Below are positions 22,136 through 35,177 of a stretch of 64,000 nt of DNA, one piece after another. The first letter of the stretch is position 1, and each line of letters begins with the position of its first letter. The stretch is from Jaapia argillacea MUCL 33604 (Eukaryota > Basidiomycota > Agaricomycetes > Jaapiales > Jaapiaceae). Both the position numbers and the translations under genes were made by a program. The stretch covers positions 161,342 through 225,341 of the forward strand of contig KL197720.1 in NCBI GenBank assembly GCA_000697665.1. Reading direction: 5' to 3'. The notes beneath the pieces were generated by a model. That model had not been told where the DNA came from. It made no database searches and was given only the letters and a program-made list of their open reading frames with translations.

Positions 22136-24426
22136 ATGTCAACCGCTGTAACCGCTTCTACAGAACTAAAAGCCCAAGGCAACTCCCTATTCGCAAAGAA
22201 GGATTTCATCGGCGCTTTCAACAAGTACAGTGCTGCCATCGACCAAGATCCAACCAATGCCATCCTTTACGCAAACCGCACAGCCTGTTCCTTGAACCTT
22301 CAAAAGTGAGCGTTAACTTTGATTTGACGTGTCTCTTGATCCCAATTCTATCAGGTATTTTGATTGTGCAGATGATTGCAGAAAGGTCGTGGTTTTCCAT
22401 AGCCACTTCGCTCTGGATATTGATCTCTGGTACAGGCCATCGAGATCGATCCAGGTTACTCCAAGGCATGGGGAAGACTCGCCACTGCCCAAGACGTTAG
22501 TCTATTCTCTCAAGTGGGCCGTGTCCACTAAGTAGTCACCTCGAGACTCCCTAGGCCATCGGGAATCCCAGTCTTGAAGCTTGGTCAAAAGCTTTGGAAA
22601 CGCTTCCGGGTGAGAACCTGAGTCCTGGAGAACTCAGGCAAAAGGAACAGTATGAGGAAGGCCTTCGATTGGCGAAGGAAAAGTTTGAGAATGTATCTAC
22701 GAGATTGGTTCCTGTTGCGCTCCGTCCTGACCAATTGCCGTGGACGAGGGCTGTTGCCCTCATGCCAGAATTGATCGCTAACCAACAAGATAGTAGTGTA
22801 AGTACTCTTCGGTCCGTCGCCTCGAATGTAAGCACTGATCGGATAGGTTAATGAAGGCGTGGGTGATACTCAAAGCATATCAGGTATGTCATTCCTGGCC
22901 AACCCTGGTCCGTCAATCTGAAGTTCTGATTCGTGTATCCAAAGGAATTTTCAGAAGGTGTGGAATTATCGCCTACCTTTGATCTTGCGAGGCCGTATTT
23001 TCTTTTCGTTCTCAAGGGGTCAAAACTATGAAGTTGGTGAAAAGAGTTGAGCAAGTTGGTCAACGTACGGTGATCGTCGGGATACCCAATGTCAGTTCTG
23101 GACCTCCATATTCTCATATGTTTTGCGCTTACCTTCATATATAGGCCTTGTCAAACCTCTCCAATGGCATCTTGAGGGATAGACGCGTGTTCCACATTGA
23201 TGGGCCGAAGTGGATTACGAATTTCACTGATCAGAGTAAGGCCACCCTCATCCTAGTGTTTCGGTTCTGAACATGCAATATGCGCAGTGTTGCTAGAGGC
23301 ACTGGAATACAATGCGTGGGACCGCGGCGATGCTGCTAGTGTGATTGAGCAAGCGCAAGCTCGACAACGTGAGAAAGGGTGGAAGGCTACTCGTCGAGCT
23401 CTTTCTTGTACCATCCGGTTCGTTTCTCGTTAACTATTTGCCTTCGTGACACTCATCCGGAACACAAGAGGGTGGATCATGCGAGGTTTCTTTGAAAATG
23501 GTTTGAAGAATAACGAGCAGGCTCTCAAGTTTTATGGTTGGGCACTGGAAGTTCTTGATTGGGGTCGGAAAGCTTGGAAGGATGTGCCATCTGAAGACCG
23601 TGGTGCGATTTTCGAAAGCTCAGTCGCCAGAGGCGTTCGCGTTCTGCATATGAACACATATATGCAGGTGAGTCTTTTTCGTTCGACGGGCATGTACTAT
23701 ATGTTAATCCTGGACTTGACTAGGCTTGGTCGCCTGATCTTGGAGAAGACCAACCATATTCTCTGGAGGAGCTTCTTGAAGAAGCGGATGATATCATTCG
23801 CGACGTTGATAACAATCCACTCGATCCGAGGCAGACGTATGACCCTGGATTTGTCTTGTCATTTACTTCGTATCCTAGGGGGACCGCACTGGCGTGAGTA
23901 CTGCGCGTCCAATCGGCCGTCCATGATTCAACTAATGGAATATCCTCAGTGTCAAAGGTTATTGCCATGCCGAAATGGCCGCACTTGTCGACGACGATGG
24001 TGATGAAGATGATGAGTCTTCTCCCAGACACGAGCATTACGTCAAGTCTGCGGAATACTATGTCCAAGCGGGCAGTTCCTTACCCGAAGACGACGAAGAC
24101 CATGCCTGTACGTCTGAGGGGGACGCTCCCTGTTTCCAATCGTCCCGTTGGCAAAAACGCTAACATATGTACCCCCGCTGTCAGGGTTCTTGAATTGCGC
24201 ATTGCAAAAATTCTGGCTATGTGGAGCTCCCCTGCGCGTCACGCTTCCTATCATGAAGCGCATCAGGTTGGCAATCCCAAAGATGAAGAGAATCTGGGAG
24301 AATTCGCCCCCGTTTGCAAAGCGAGAGCCGTCGTACCAACAGACGATGAGAGTAGAGAAGGATGCACTGGAGGGGATCGAGGAAGGGAAATACACACTAA
24401 CGGATGTGATGAACTTGAGTCACTGA
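22136..24426 (+). CDS. Tetratricopeptide-repeat protein
   Basis: The N-terminus MSTAVTASTELKAQGNSLFA leads directly into TPR motifs (FNKYSAAIDQDPTNAILYAN, RTACSLNLQ, AIEIDPGYSKAWGRLATAQD), as in cochaperone-type TPR proteins that bind Hsp70/Hsp90 tails. Later exons carry LRQKEQYEEGLRLAKEKFEN, RRVFHIDGPKWITNFTDQ, NGLKNNEQALKFYGWALEVL and an acidic linker (ALVDDDGDEDDESSPRHEH). The C-terminus is helical and ends LTDVMNLSH. Many short introns (about ten). Beyond the TPR region I recognise no catalytic domain. The start at 22136 is the first ATG that runs straight into the TPR; the longer upstream frame lacks an ATG. The NPR3 gene follows 232 bp downstream on the same strand. Confidence 0.75.
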
Positions 24427-24657
24427 GTTGGTTTGAAGTTCGAGATTCAGATGATATACAGTCATTGCTTGTCCCTCAGCTACTATCAAATTACTACTGT
24501 AAATATTTTAGAGTCATCGGTTCTGCCCTGTTCTGCCTTGATTCACCAACGAAAGAATATTTGCCGCACATTCAATTGGGACTCTCTTCCAACAGAACCT
24601 CAATCCCGCTGTTCCTATAGTAGGCTAACTCCTTCGCTGGACCTTCGACTCCGCTTG

Positions 24658-27186
24658 ATGGCTGAATCGTTGCTAGCTCTGTTACTTGTTACTTCATCAA
24701 GTTCTGCCAAAGGCTCCAGCCTCGTCTACCGATGGCCCCCATCCCCAACTTCATCGCCCAGACTTGCTCGGCCACGACCACCACAGCCGTCTCTTCGACA
24801 GGTCGATAACCCTTGGAGAGCCATTGACCTTGTAGAAGGTCAGGACGGGTGTTCCACTGTGAATGAACAGCCAGCTGCAGATCTCCCTGACGAGGAGGAC
24901 TACGTTTGGAAGCGAGCTCATGTCACCAAGGATCGCACGGCATCATTCTCACAGGCATCCTCTGTTCCAGCGTCAGGCAGGAATTCGCCATCCAAGGAGG
25001 GTTCTTTCGACGTGGATAGGCCTGACCACCTGTCTATCAGAGATGAATATGACAACCTCTTCGGATACTCTTCTGAATTCTTGGCGGGTATTCTCTGCCC
25101 ACAGCCCCCTCTTTGCCATCAAAAGTTCGAGTTAATCGTCGATGACTTGGTGTTCATTGGACATCCTGTTTGCAGAGCGGCGGATGGTACGTGGCGGTTT
25201 ACACCAGAAGGTGGTAAAAGCAGTTCCAGAGGACGGGGGCCCAGGAGTCGGGATTCCTCGCAGGGTAGCACCTCAGAGTCAACGCACGTTCCCCACATCG
25301 AAGAAGAACCAAACGCACAGTCAGAGTGGCTCGATACGTTCCATTTTGTCATCGTCCTCAGCCTCCCAGACCCTTCTTCATCGGCATCTGGCAATGTCCT
25401 GAAATACTTCGACATTCTCTACAAGCAACTGGCATTCACTGTGACTGCAGTGCTTTTCCAAGAGCAGGTTATCTCGAATTTTGTCGAAAGGGAATGCGAA
25501 GTTCTCGGCTCTGTCAAGGAGGATTACATTTCGAAGGGTGGGTCCATCTGAAACAATCATAGCCTTGTTCGACTGAAGAAATTGCAAACTTCACAGGAGA
25601 GCCCTTCGATACGTACGCCAGGTATGCCCTTCAAGTCTCGTCCATTGCACCGGCTATGAAAACATTATACGAATCTGTCAAGAGTCGCACCATCGCCCAA
25701 ATAACCATTCATAACCTCGCCCTGGAACTTCAGCTGCCACCTTATCTTGACTCTCTGCTATACGGAGACGACGATGGGGATACGGGCTGCGTTGGGGAAG
25801 ATGACGTTGATGAGGGTGCAGCTTGGGGCGGTGATATGTCGTTTGCTTGGCGATTACCGGCGTTGGCGCCCTGGAAGGCACTCCTTCTCCTGGACGGTCC
25901 TGATGGTGCCAATTTCGATCCATCAATGAACCTGAGAGGGCCACATATGAGTACCGACGAGCGAAAACTGGCAATGGAGCTGGTCAAGTTCTTGACCATG
26001 GCGTCTCCAAGGCTCCAGTCAGTTCTTATGTTAATCATATCACTTAATCTCACTGACCGTGGTACAGGCTCGCCGACATGGCGATAGAGCTGGATTGGGA
26101 TCTCGAAACGCAACTATATCCAATCGTTCGGTGGCTGGTCTACCACCGCCGCGCCAAGGTCATCGATGTTGTCCATGACGGGCTCAAGAGTGTATTCACA
26201 GTCTCTCCCACATTCACCACTCCGTATGTGTTAAACCAATCCGTCTGGTTATAAAGGAGTCATTTGGCTGATTCTACTTTCGGTCCCATTCCTTCCAGGT
26301 TGTCTGAATTGACGCAGCAGTTCGAGCTCGCCTTTTCAAACTCGCCTGTACCGCCACTACCGAGGGTTCTGTCAGCTATATCAGCTGCAAATGGCAAACA
26401 AGTCGACAACCATTTCTTCGCCACAGTTGTTCGATCGCGAGATCTTATTCCAATCTACCACGACGTCGTAGAATGGATGCTGAAGCGCGACTTGCTGATC
26501 ACCCTACACCTGCGGATCCGCATTGTAGCAACATCCGACGTCAAACAAAGAGCGCGGCTATTGCGGGAAGTTGCGAAAGCCAGAAGGGAGAGTATGAATT
26601 CGAATTCAGGAGGGAAACAACGGGAAGAAGTTATCGCTGACTTTGATTTTCTCGAGTCGGGGAGTTCACCTTCCTCAAACGGCAGATGGCTTTCGCTTTC
26701 ACCCAAAAGTGCCCGCCGAAGCGCTAGGCAATCCCCGACTATGCGTCGCTCGACCATTTTGGACGACGAGGACGACGATGGAGAGAAGGGCTCTGAAGAG
26801 GCAGAGGAAGACGACGACGACGCTGAAGATGACGAGTCACCTAGCTTGATTAGTGATCCTGGACGGGCTGCACCTCTCGAAAGATCATGGTTAGCTGTCA
26901 TGTCGGAAGGGAAAGAGGATCACATCAGAATGAGATTCGAGAGGTATGATCGTCGTTCTTCACATTTTGTTGACTGCTCTGAGCGATAACGTTAGGATCA
27001 ACCAATACTTCGATGGCAAGAAAACTGACGACGAAATACTCTACCGTGCAGAGATCTCTAGAAGACAACTTCGGGAAGTCCTCCACCATTATGACGAACA
27101 TGTGGGTCCAATCCATCTCTCCCTACCTGCCCTCATAAGATCTCAACGTCTCCACGCAGCTCCAGACATTTTTGCACCCTTCGTAG
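24658..27186 (+). CDS. NPR3: Nitrogen permease regulator 3 (GATOR1/SEACIT subunit)
   Basis: NPR3 works with NPR2 and IML1 as the GTPase-activating complex that turns TORC1 down when amino acids are scarce, at the vacuole. The ATG at 24658 gives MAESLLALLLVTSSSSAKGS then LVYRWPPSP, the conserved longin-like start. Further blocks are DEYDNLFGYSSEFLAGILCP, KFELIVDDLVFIGHPV, WLDTFHFVIVLSLPDPSSS and NVLKYFDILYKQLAFTVTA. The C-terminal half shows LIPIYHDVVEWMLKRDLLIT, LHLRIRIVAT, an acidic insert (DEDDDGEKGSEEAEEDDDDA) and YFDGKKTDDEILYRAEIS. The final intron joins HHYDEH to LQTFLHPS with TAG at 27184-27186. About seven exons. Reading through this last intron instead would add a tail unlike the family. 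Confidence 0.9.
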
Positions 27187-27419
27187 CCGAAGTGGAATTT
27201 CTACCGTCTCGTCAGTGTGCATATCTAGTTGTTCTAGATTTGAAGTTCAACGATTGGAAGAGTTTCAATCTCATCCTCTCTCGACCCTGCGACGTGAGCC
27301 ATGGCGCTTGGCCTCGATAGCTTTCTCAACACAATGTACTATACCACAGTCATCCAACGATGCACAAATCTATGACACAGGAAACGAAAGGAATTGAAAA
27401 AGAATGAATCGATACATCG

Positions 27420-29365
27420 TTATACTGCAGTACTCTCGGACCCCCGAGACCAGCCTTTTTTCTCTTTGGGATATGCGACGTCCGGTAACTGGGAAGTGAA
27501 CAAGGGGTCATTGGCTGCGCTCTTCTTGTCCGAGTCGTCGCTGAGGTCGACCATCTGGTTCGTCTCGACATGTACAAAGACCTATGTTCCACGGTGAGGA
27601 CCTCGATGCACGGTAGAGATCGGTTAGGCTTACCCCTGATCTTGCGCCAAAATCGACGACGTCGGTCTAAGAAGGGAGAAAATAGGATGAGCGGTCGAAG
27701 AGGTGAAAAGGTGAAGACCACATACCCTGCCCCGAGTGGCACTGAGCGCCTCTCCAGGCATTGTTCGCAAGTTGATGTTGTTTTGACCGCTGCTGGGATC
27801 TGTAGTTCGGTTGAACTTCCAGCCGGCTCGTGCGTTCAGCGTTGACATCAGTGTGTTGGTGTACAGCTTAGCGAGGGGCAAGTTGAAAGCAAGATGGCTA
27901 TGAAAGAATATATCGTTATGGTGGATCGTTGTACGCCGTAACGGAAGTACTTACAGTCCAGAGGGCTGAAGGATGAAGTGTCAGTCGCATCTTAGGCATA
28001 CAAAGGGAGTAGGGAAGCTACTCACGCTGGCAAGGAATGCAATGAGATCCGCAATAGCAATGGCAGCTGTGATCATGCCAGTCTGGACGGTCACTGCAAA
28101 GCCAATGGTTAGAACTGGTCGGGGACCAGCAAGATCAGGAAACGAAAGCTTACAGCGAATGACTTGGTCAACTATACCATCGGTAGCTGCGAAGCCAGTC
28201 TTATGACTCCTCTATTTTCGGTCAGATTCCGCAACTAGTCACAGAACAGAGAAGATGTTGTACCAAATGCCAAGTCATGAAAATAGTGATCATCACATCA
28301 CATAGAGCTGAGCAGGCCAGCCAAATGATGACAATGACTTGGAACTTCTGGAAGTGAATGAACTCGGGGAGAATTCCACAAGCAATTGAGGTGCCTTGGA
28401 GAGTATGATTTAGACTTGGACCGTCTTGCGCGAAAATGTGCACCCACCGATACCCCCGACTGGAATGAACGGTGATTAGCCCGTAGATTGAAGGGAAAAA
28501 ATGCAACGAGGATACTCACGAAGCTGACTGAAGGAACAGGCTGCGATGACGAGAACCGCCCAGATATTGGATGTGAGAACCTTGACTCTCTGAGGGGTGG
28601 AGGTCAGTGGTCCTGCAGGTCGTCGGCTTGGATGATAAGTCTTACCCAGGCGAAAAACATTTGTACACAGAAGGCGCTGATTGCCTGTTCATATATTAGA
28701 AATTCCGACGAAAATATGATTATTAGATGAATTTACGGTCATCGCGGGGTCTGTCCAGAGCAGCAGTATGAGGAACATGATGGGAAGGGAGACGGTGAAG
28801 TCGACGCACCGGTTGAAAAAACTATATGACTTTCTTTAGCGGGGAAGATAGAAACGAATTGGACAAGACGCACCCCAATCTGCCACTCCCAGATACTGTA
28901 ACTCTCCTGTAGAGAATAAAAGTCGTTAGTGACATCCTCGAGAGAAGGAGGGTGAGCGAACCATAGTGGACGATGATCACGTTGTATATCCACGCCAAGT
29001 CGAATATGGCATTGACGGTGTCGAGGAGGAACAGGAAGAGCACCTGCGATCAGGGTCAGAATTTTTAGGAGCGGCTTGCATCACGCGACAAGTGGTTAAC
29101 ATACAAAAGCTCTCATCCACGGCTTGTCGCTAGAAAGGGGAACCGGTTAGGAAATTGTGCACCGTGATCGTTCATGCAGGCGCCAAGGCTCACTTTTTGT
29201 AAGTGTTCCAGTAAACGAAAGTCTGAGTGATCATGATGCCATAAAGGAGGACGTTGAACATGATGCCGATGAAGGCCGGTCCATGGCTAGCAGGGAAGAT
29301 TGATCGGTTAGAGCCAAGGTGAACGGTGGATAGGGAACGCACACCGGGATGGCAGGGGATGTCAT
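27420..29365 (-). CDS. DUF6534-type seven-helix membrane protein
   Basis: Agaricomycete-expanded membrane protein family of unknown function. The start MTSPAIPV|HGPAFIGIMFNVLLYG is split by an early intron. Helices follow in separate small exons: GIMITQTFVYWNTYKK, AFVLFLFLLDTVNAIFDLAW, VDFTVSLPIMFLILLLW, the FCVQMFFAWR region, GILPEFIHFQKFQVIVIIWL and CDVMITIFMTWHL. The family's cytoplasmic DUF6534 segment is next (GIVDQVIRFTVQTGMITAA with ADLIAFLA), then SGLHLAFNLPLAKLYTNTLM and LNARAGWKF. The tail reads VFVHVETNQMVDLSDDSDKK and ends ESTAV with TAA at 27420-27422. More than ten exons. The helix count and the lack of catalytic motifs suggest a sensor or structural role; function is unknown. 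Confidence 0.82.
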
Positions 29366-31211
29366 TGTTCCAGAGAAAGTAGACTGGGAGGAGTGACGCG
29401 AACCAGCGGGGCGCAGATGAAGTTGGGACAGGTCGCCCTCGAGTGTTTATACCTCAGCCATGTCAAAAAAGCAGACGAGGATCCTCAGATAGACCATGCT
29501 GCCGGAAGCGATTGCAGATGGATGATAACTTGACCCAGGTCACCAACCGCAGAAGGAAGCAACAACGTTATCAAATCAGAAATTTCGGATGTATTTGCCG
29601 ATTGCGCACCCCTCGGGCTTGTGGGCAGCTGCCGCTAATGATCCAGCAAGCCTTTGCCTCACTGGTGTACATTGACCTGCAAGAGGTCTAGCATCAACTC
29701 CCCTCCACTATATCTATCCTGGGTTGCAGCCACCACGATATTGTTTGAACGACGTGGAGCGCGAGGATCGTGTGCAGTCCGATACCTTGGTTTCTATCAA
29801 AGTAACCTTTGCAAGCGATCGACTGATCCAAAGTGCTTCCTTCGCGGCAAAGACCACGTTATTTTGCGGTGCCTGAGTTCACCCTGCGTTTTCTGATCTC
29901 GGTGCAAAGAGGCCCGAAGAACCGGCAAACTGTGAGCCAAATTCCCTTATGCAATGGTCGTCCGGGAGGGCAGAACAGAAGGGACGAGTGGAGGCAGAGG
30001 GAGTCCAAGTTTGATCTTGAGCGGGAAGCCTTGTATCAGTACAAAATAATCCAGCGCCGACCTTCAAGTTCACCGTTCCCCCAAATCTTCGACGCTCGGC
30101 CTTCAACGGGATTCTGACGGGTTGCCGATAACGCCGAGGTGCTGACCTACCCGCGAGTGCCTTGAAAGAAGTCCCCAAAAAATGAGGTCGAGACAAAAGA
30201 TCAACAGAACAAAAAGCCTCGAATTTGAAAGGACGCCGTTCTCTTCAGAACCTTCAATGCAGGTTCGTACAGATTGTGCTTTCCATCACGATCTAACCCA
30301 AATTTGTCCTTGCAGTTACACGACTACTCGCAAGATTTGAGGGGATCGACAAGGCTAACGTTCTTGCTTCCCTCATACCCCAGTGGATACCTTGAGAAAT
30401 AGGGCCAAGGTCTGAGTGACAAGGACCGACGGAGAAGCTGCCAAACTCTTCACAGATGCCTCGATGACGTGGTAGGGTGTCCATAATCGCACACTAACTG
30501 ACCTCGTCAAGTCTTGAAAATCATCGGCAAAGAGACGAGGGCGAAGGTCGCACCACCGCGGAGGCAAGTAGCGAACGGCATGAGTAACGCATACTAAGTA
30601 GTATACGGAATGCTGACCACACCACAGTTCCCCACACGGATAATCTGCTATCCGTCGGCAGGGCGTATTCTCTTGCAGAAGCATGCTTACTCTGGTGGAG
30701 AAGACACAAAGCAGTTCCTAGTAAGATCCCGATCAACCGTGCTTGCTGAACACTCAGAGCGTACATCAGAAGAGAAGCTTGATGAGGATGATGGGATAGA
30801 CTCAGATAAGTAAGGAAGCTTCCGCCTTGGTTAACCTTCGTCAACTCGGCGCCCAGTCGATCCTAAGGTTGCCCATTGGGGACGATTCCTCAAGTGAAAC
30901 TCAGCGGCTCAGGACAGCTCAGGACATACGGATACTGGCCGTATGCACACTCAAGATTCGAGAATTCCACTTGGAAGTCATAGAAGGACGGTCGAGGATC
31001 GCGGAGTTATAGATCGAGACCTGGAAGCAACAAAGCTTGGACGACGGATAGTGTTGTCCAGTGGCAGAATCGCGTTTGTAGTGTACAATGGAGAGCTAAG
31101 TTCGAAGGTTGGTGTTCAGTAAAGGAAATCGGAGTGCGATTGGTGTTATACTCACTACATTCTATGGACTTCTCGTGAAGGATGCACATATACTCACAAA
31201 ATCACATGCAT
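29366..31211. other. Gene-poor stretch, 1.85 kb
   Basis: Between the DUF6534 start and the 3' end of the epimerase. Short open frames exist on both strands (for example 29833-30117 + and 30373-30844 -) but none has a recognisable motif, and none joins across credible introns. No terminal repeats or reverse-transcriptase motifs were seen. It may be decayed mobile DNA or plain intergenic sequence. Confidence 0.4.
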
Positions 31212-32231
31212 TTATTCATAATCCCGGTGTTTCCAACCAAGCAGACGTTCAGCCTTACCACAGTCAAAGAAACCTCGCCTCCCTGTCACATCCTTCCCTT
31301 CTTTCACCGGGACATCCTTCCAATACTTTTCCCTCAGAACCTCCGCGTCGGGTGGGTCGAGGTTCGTGTGAAATGGCGAGACGATAAAGAACCTCTCGTG
31401 TCCTTCCCATTTGGCCTTCTCCGACGAAACAGCCAACAAGAATGCCTCCGCTGCGGAATCTTGGTGCACGTAACCCCATAAATCCATCGCAGCGCGGTCG
31501 GGGTTCTTCTGTCTAGCCTGCTCTGCGAAACCTCGCGTTGGGACAGACCAATGTGGTCGCAAGCTCGCGATTTGCATGAATGGGTACCTGCGAACCAGTG
31601 CGTCTGCTTGGAGCTCGGATATCCTGCAAACAGAATTGTGAACTCATTCTTTCTAGATTTGGAAAGGAGACTGACATTTTGGATAAGCCGTAGGGCTCGT
31701 CAGGGAGGCACGGATGCTCTTCGTCTATTGGAAAGTATTGGACTCGAGGTTCCTTGCTGAATACCATCGCTATGACATTGACGGTGGACGCTTGTGCAAC
31801 TCGTGTGATACCCAACTACACTTTCGCCTTAAATGGTGGGTAGCGATGATCATGACATCCAACGTACCTCCGCTGCCGACCGAAGGATATTCCACGAGAT
31901 CACTACGTTGCTGCATTCATGGTCAGTAGTGACTTGAGAACGATACGGAGCGTACTGACTTATTGTGTGTGATTGCCACATAGTCTCCTGGTTGTGGAAA
32001 GGCGGCAAGCTGGATGACGGCTTCACACCCTTCAAGTGCCTTCAACGTCTCTTCGTACACTCGCAAATCGACCTTCAGGAATGTGAAAGCGGGGTGGGCT
32101 TCGAAATCGAGACCATCCTGAATCGCTGGGGGTGCACGATCGATGCCGATCACGGTGTGACCCTGGTTTACCGCAGCCAGGACGACTCGACGACCAACTT
32201 TGCCATTGCAACCTGTGATGGCTATCTTCAT
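31212..32231 (-). CDS. NAD-dependent epimerase/dehydratase (extended SDR)
   Basis: Rossmann-fold sugar-nucleotide-type oxidoreductase. The start MKIAITGCNGKVGRRVVLAA carries the TGxxGxxG cofactor motif; GIDRAPP ends the second strand and supplies the acidic residue that favours NAD. Then LKVDLRVYEETLKALEGCEA and VIQLAAFPQPGDY follow. After introns the exons give NVVISWNILRSAAE, GITRVAQASTVNVIAM and DEEHPCLPDEPYGLSKM, which contains the catalytic YxxxK. The last exon has SLRPHWSVPTRGFAEQARQK, WGYVHQDSAAEAFLLAV, a nucleotide-sugar-binding-like region and the end GWKHRDYE. Five exons or so. The substrate cannot be read from sequence. It is divergent from the WD40-like gene. Confidence 0.85.
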
Positions 32232-32654
32232 GGTGTAGAGCTGGAGGGGTGGGGGTGCCCGTCTAGTTTCCTGGGCAGTCCTTTATTTATCGCTGACTGA
32301 TTGCAGATGTCTTAGCACCAACCGATTAGGCTGTTGCCAGAACATGTGATGCTGGATAGAAGGTCATTCTCCCCGCCATTGCGAAGATATGTGTCCGAAC
32401 CACGGAACCGTGCTGGAAGGACAAGGAGGCCTCCAATGTATAGCGATGAAAATTCTGAGAGGAACTCCTGCTGCTTAATGCCATGAGGACGAGAAGCCGG
32501 CGTAAAAGCCTCTGTGAGGACCACAGAATGAGCAGAAACAGAAGAAATACGGGTTTACGCTCGAGGAGTTGGTTCAAGTTCAAATTTCCGATATTTGTCC
32601 GTATATCATAACATTTTTTTCTCAGGCTCTGTTTTTCTCGTGATTGTCGTTATC
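32232..32654. promoter_or_regulatory. Divergent region epimerase / WD40-like gene
   Basis: 423 bp between opposite start codons. It is AT-richer near the plus-strand gene (CATAACATTTTTTTCTC). No repeated operator was noticed. Confidence 0.35.
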
Positions 32655-34816
32655 ATGACATTGGCTGAGAAGTGGTCCACTCGTTTCTCCGATCTTTCTG
32701 AGCGCTTGTCTACTTTCCAGGAGGACGAAGACCTTCGGGAGGAGGATGATGGCGACCAGCACAACTTTATCTTGGCCATCTTCAAAGATGCATGCGAGTT
32801 GGTATGGGAGGCTGAAATCGCAAAGGACCCTCAATTTGATGAGGTCCTTTTGCAAGCCAAGGACCTAATTAACGAAGCAATCAACTACTGCTACTCTGAT
32901 TCAGACGTCTTCGAGTTTATACCGTCTTTCGCCCATTCGGATGACTACGATTCCCCGTTGGTTGAGGATACCGCGAAGGAGGGCGTTTTCTGTGCGTCTC
33001 CCCGTCTATAGTCTGTGCTGTTTACTCACTCATCCGGTTACTATACAGCGCACGCGATGGCATCCACACTTATGCCCTTGATGCGCTTGCTGTTGGAACA
33101 CAGACCAGCCGGTGAGCCACTGCTATACTTAACTACGCGTGGCCCGGAAGGTATCCTGATGCTTCTCCAGACGGCGCCAGGGAGCCTCCCAAAATATACT
33201 TACCCCAGCCTTGGAACGATTCCATGAAACCTCATCCCAATACCACCCCACTCGCTCGGTTCCGCGAAGATTTTCCTCCCCTCACGGCCTCTAGCTCCAC
33301 CCCTCTCGCGAATATTATATATCAAGCCCGTTGTCAAGTCTCTTGCGATGATATCTGCACTCCTATCCGGTTCGCTATGGCTTCTTCAGGGTCGTGCCTG
33401 GTACTCAACGCCGCGGGTGGATGGAAAAATCGAGCACCCATGGTGTCGTACTTCCTTCTGGATGACGAAAAGACGGGGTTTCCCACCCAACGGAATATCA
33501 AAGTCGGGCTGGCAGATATTGCGTATAATATTGCCGTGGATGAGAGTCGCAAATTGATCTGGGCCGGTGATAGCAACAGGATCAAATCATGGGCTTGGGG
33601 TCCTCCAGATGCAGGAGAAAAGAACTACAAACGAGCTTTGGCCACACATACTCTGGATTCGGACCGGTTTTCTGGTCCGATGGTCATCCTACCCAGCGGT
33701 AACATCGTTCGAGCTGGCGAAGGAGCCGCGAAAGTATGGAACATCGGTGAGTTGGACACTCACGGGCCCGATGGAAAGGGTAGCATTGGTGCAGGGGAGA
33801 TCGACCTCGAGAATTCGTGGAGAGATGACCCGGACGAAATCGAACCATCGATTGGCAATCAGTCGTCCTCCGAGCTTCAGTTTACCAACGCTCCCGATAT
33901 GAAGCCTTTCCTATGGCGTCAGATTGTTGGGAATCCGGGCACGGTTTTGAGCAGCTCCGATGCTCAGTCCAGCGATGACTACTCTGTTGTCACCCTCAAC
34001 CTTGGCGAAGGCGGCAAAGTGGAAAGCACATATATAGGACATGGCGCAGGCGTAGCAGATTTCTCGGTCAGCGACGGAGATCCTAGGATGTTCCTGACTG
34101 GTTGTGATGACGGTTTCGCGAGGCTCTTTGATTTGAGGCGGCCTCTTCCCGTAATGACTTTCGACGTTGGAGGACGATCCGAAGGATGTCCCGCTGTCGT
34201 TTTCGTTCACCCTGACGGCATTCCGAGTGAGTCCATCCTTGCATACACGTTCACTGCGTCTGATGGTGTCAATTCGTTCCACAGCGGTTTTTTCAGGCTG
34301 CGAAGAAAAGGAGCAGATTAAAGTCTGGGACGTTCGCGCTCGCACCATTGTCTACGAGCTCGCCACCGGGAACAACTCTGTGTCCGCTCTCGCATGGGAT
34401 TCAGAGCGGTCGTCGCTCTACGCTGCTACAGAGTGCCAGTATATGGATCGGATGGGTAACCATTATGACTACCGGCGGGCGAAAATTCCGAAAGCCTCGG
34501 ATGATGTCCCGACAGAAGAGTCAACACCTATCGAGCTTAACTTTGGTGAAGACGGCGACGACGACGATGAAGACGAAGACGACTATGATGATGATGAACG
34601 CTGCTGGCCAAAGAGGGCATGGCACGCAGAAAATTATTTCGGCCACACGTTCGATGCAGGAGAACACAGAATATGTGAGTTGTCCAGATTTCGCTCCAAC
34701 TTGGAACACCTATTCATCCTTTTCAATCTGTAGATCGATACGCATTCAAGGGAGATGCTGATACAACCGTACTCCCATATTACGGGGGTGCGTACATTGG
34801 TGGTTCGGGGTGGTGA
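32655..34816 (+). CDS. WD40-like beta-propeller protein
   Basis: The N-terminus MTLAEKWSTRFSDLSERLST is acidic and helical (LREEDDGDQHNFILAIFKDA). After two introns SHAMASTLMPLMRLLLEHRP joins DGAREPPKIYLPQPWNDSM. The long exon carries propeller-like blades: VGLADIAYNIAVDESRKLIW, AGDSNRIKSWAWGP, GNIVRAGEGAAKVWNIGELD, HGAGVADFSVSDGDPRMFLT and GCDDGFARLFDLRRPLPVMT. After another intron come KEQIKVWDVRARTIVYELAT and NNSVSALAWDSERSSLYAAT. Near the C-terminus an Asp/Glu run (DGDDDDEDEDDYDDDE) precedes WHAENYFGHTFDAGEHRI, and the last exon ends GGSGW with TGA at 34814-34816. It is a scaffold-type protein with no named partner that I can support. Five or six exons. Confidence 0.75.
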
Positions 34817-35177
34817 ACGTTGGGTGGCTGGGCACGGGAGAAAAGCCCGCGACTCGTATTTTAAATCCCGAGTAAATCAACGTGATCTTACAGTTGATGA
34901 TGAGCCCATTCCACGCCTGCAGTAGCCTATTCCCTCGACGGAAACTATTTCCAACGGGTTGTAAACCGGTGAGACGGAAAACCACCAAGGAGAGAGTGTG
35001 TAGATTGTCCCAAGTACGTCATTCCACACAGATTGAAAGACTGAATGAGAGCGACGGAGGCGATGACATTCGCCGTTGTCCTCTGAGATTTAAATTGTCC
35101 GCTGAGCTACGCGTTAGACAGAGGCGACGATCGAAAGTGGGGTAAACTATGAAAGGATACGAAGAAATAAAGCCCAC
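34817..35177. other. Short convergent intergenic region
   Basis: Between the WD40-like stop and the last recognisable BTB-paralog exon. It probably includes the terminal exon of the BTB copy: CAGAGGACAACGGCG matches the position of the intact paralog's last acceptor. No independent gene is seen. Confidence 0.4.
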
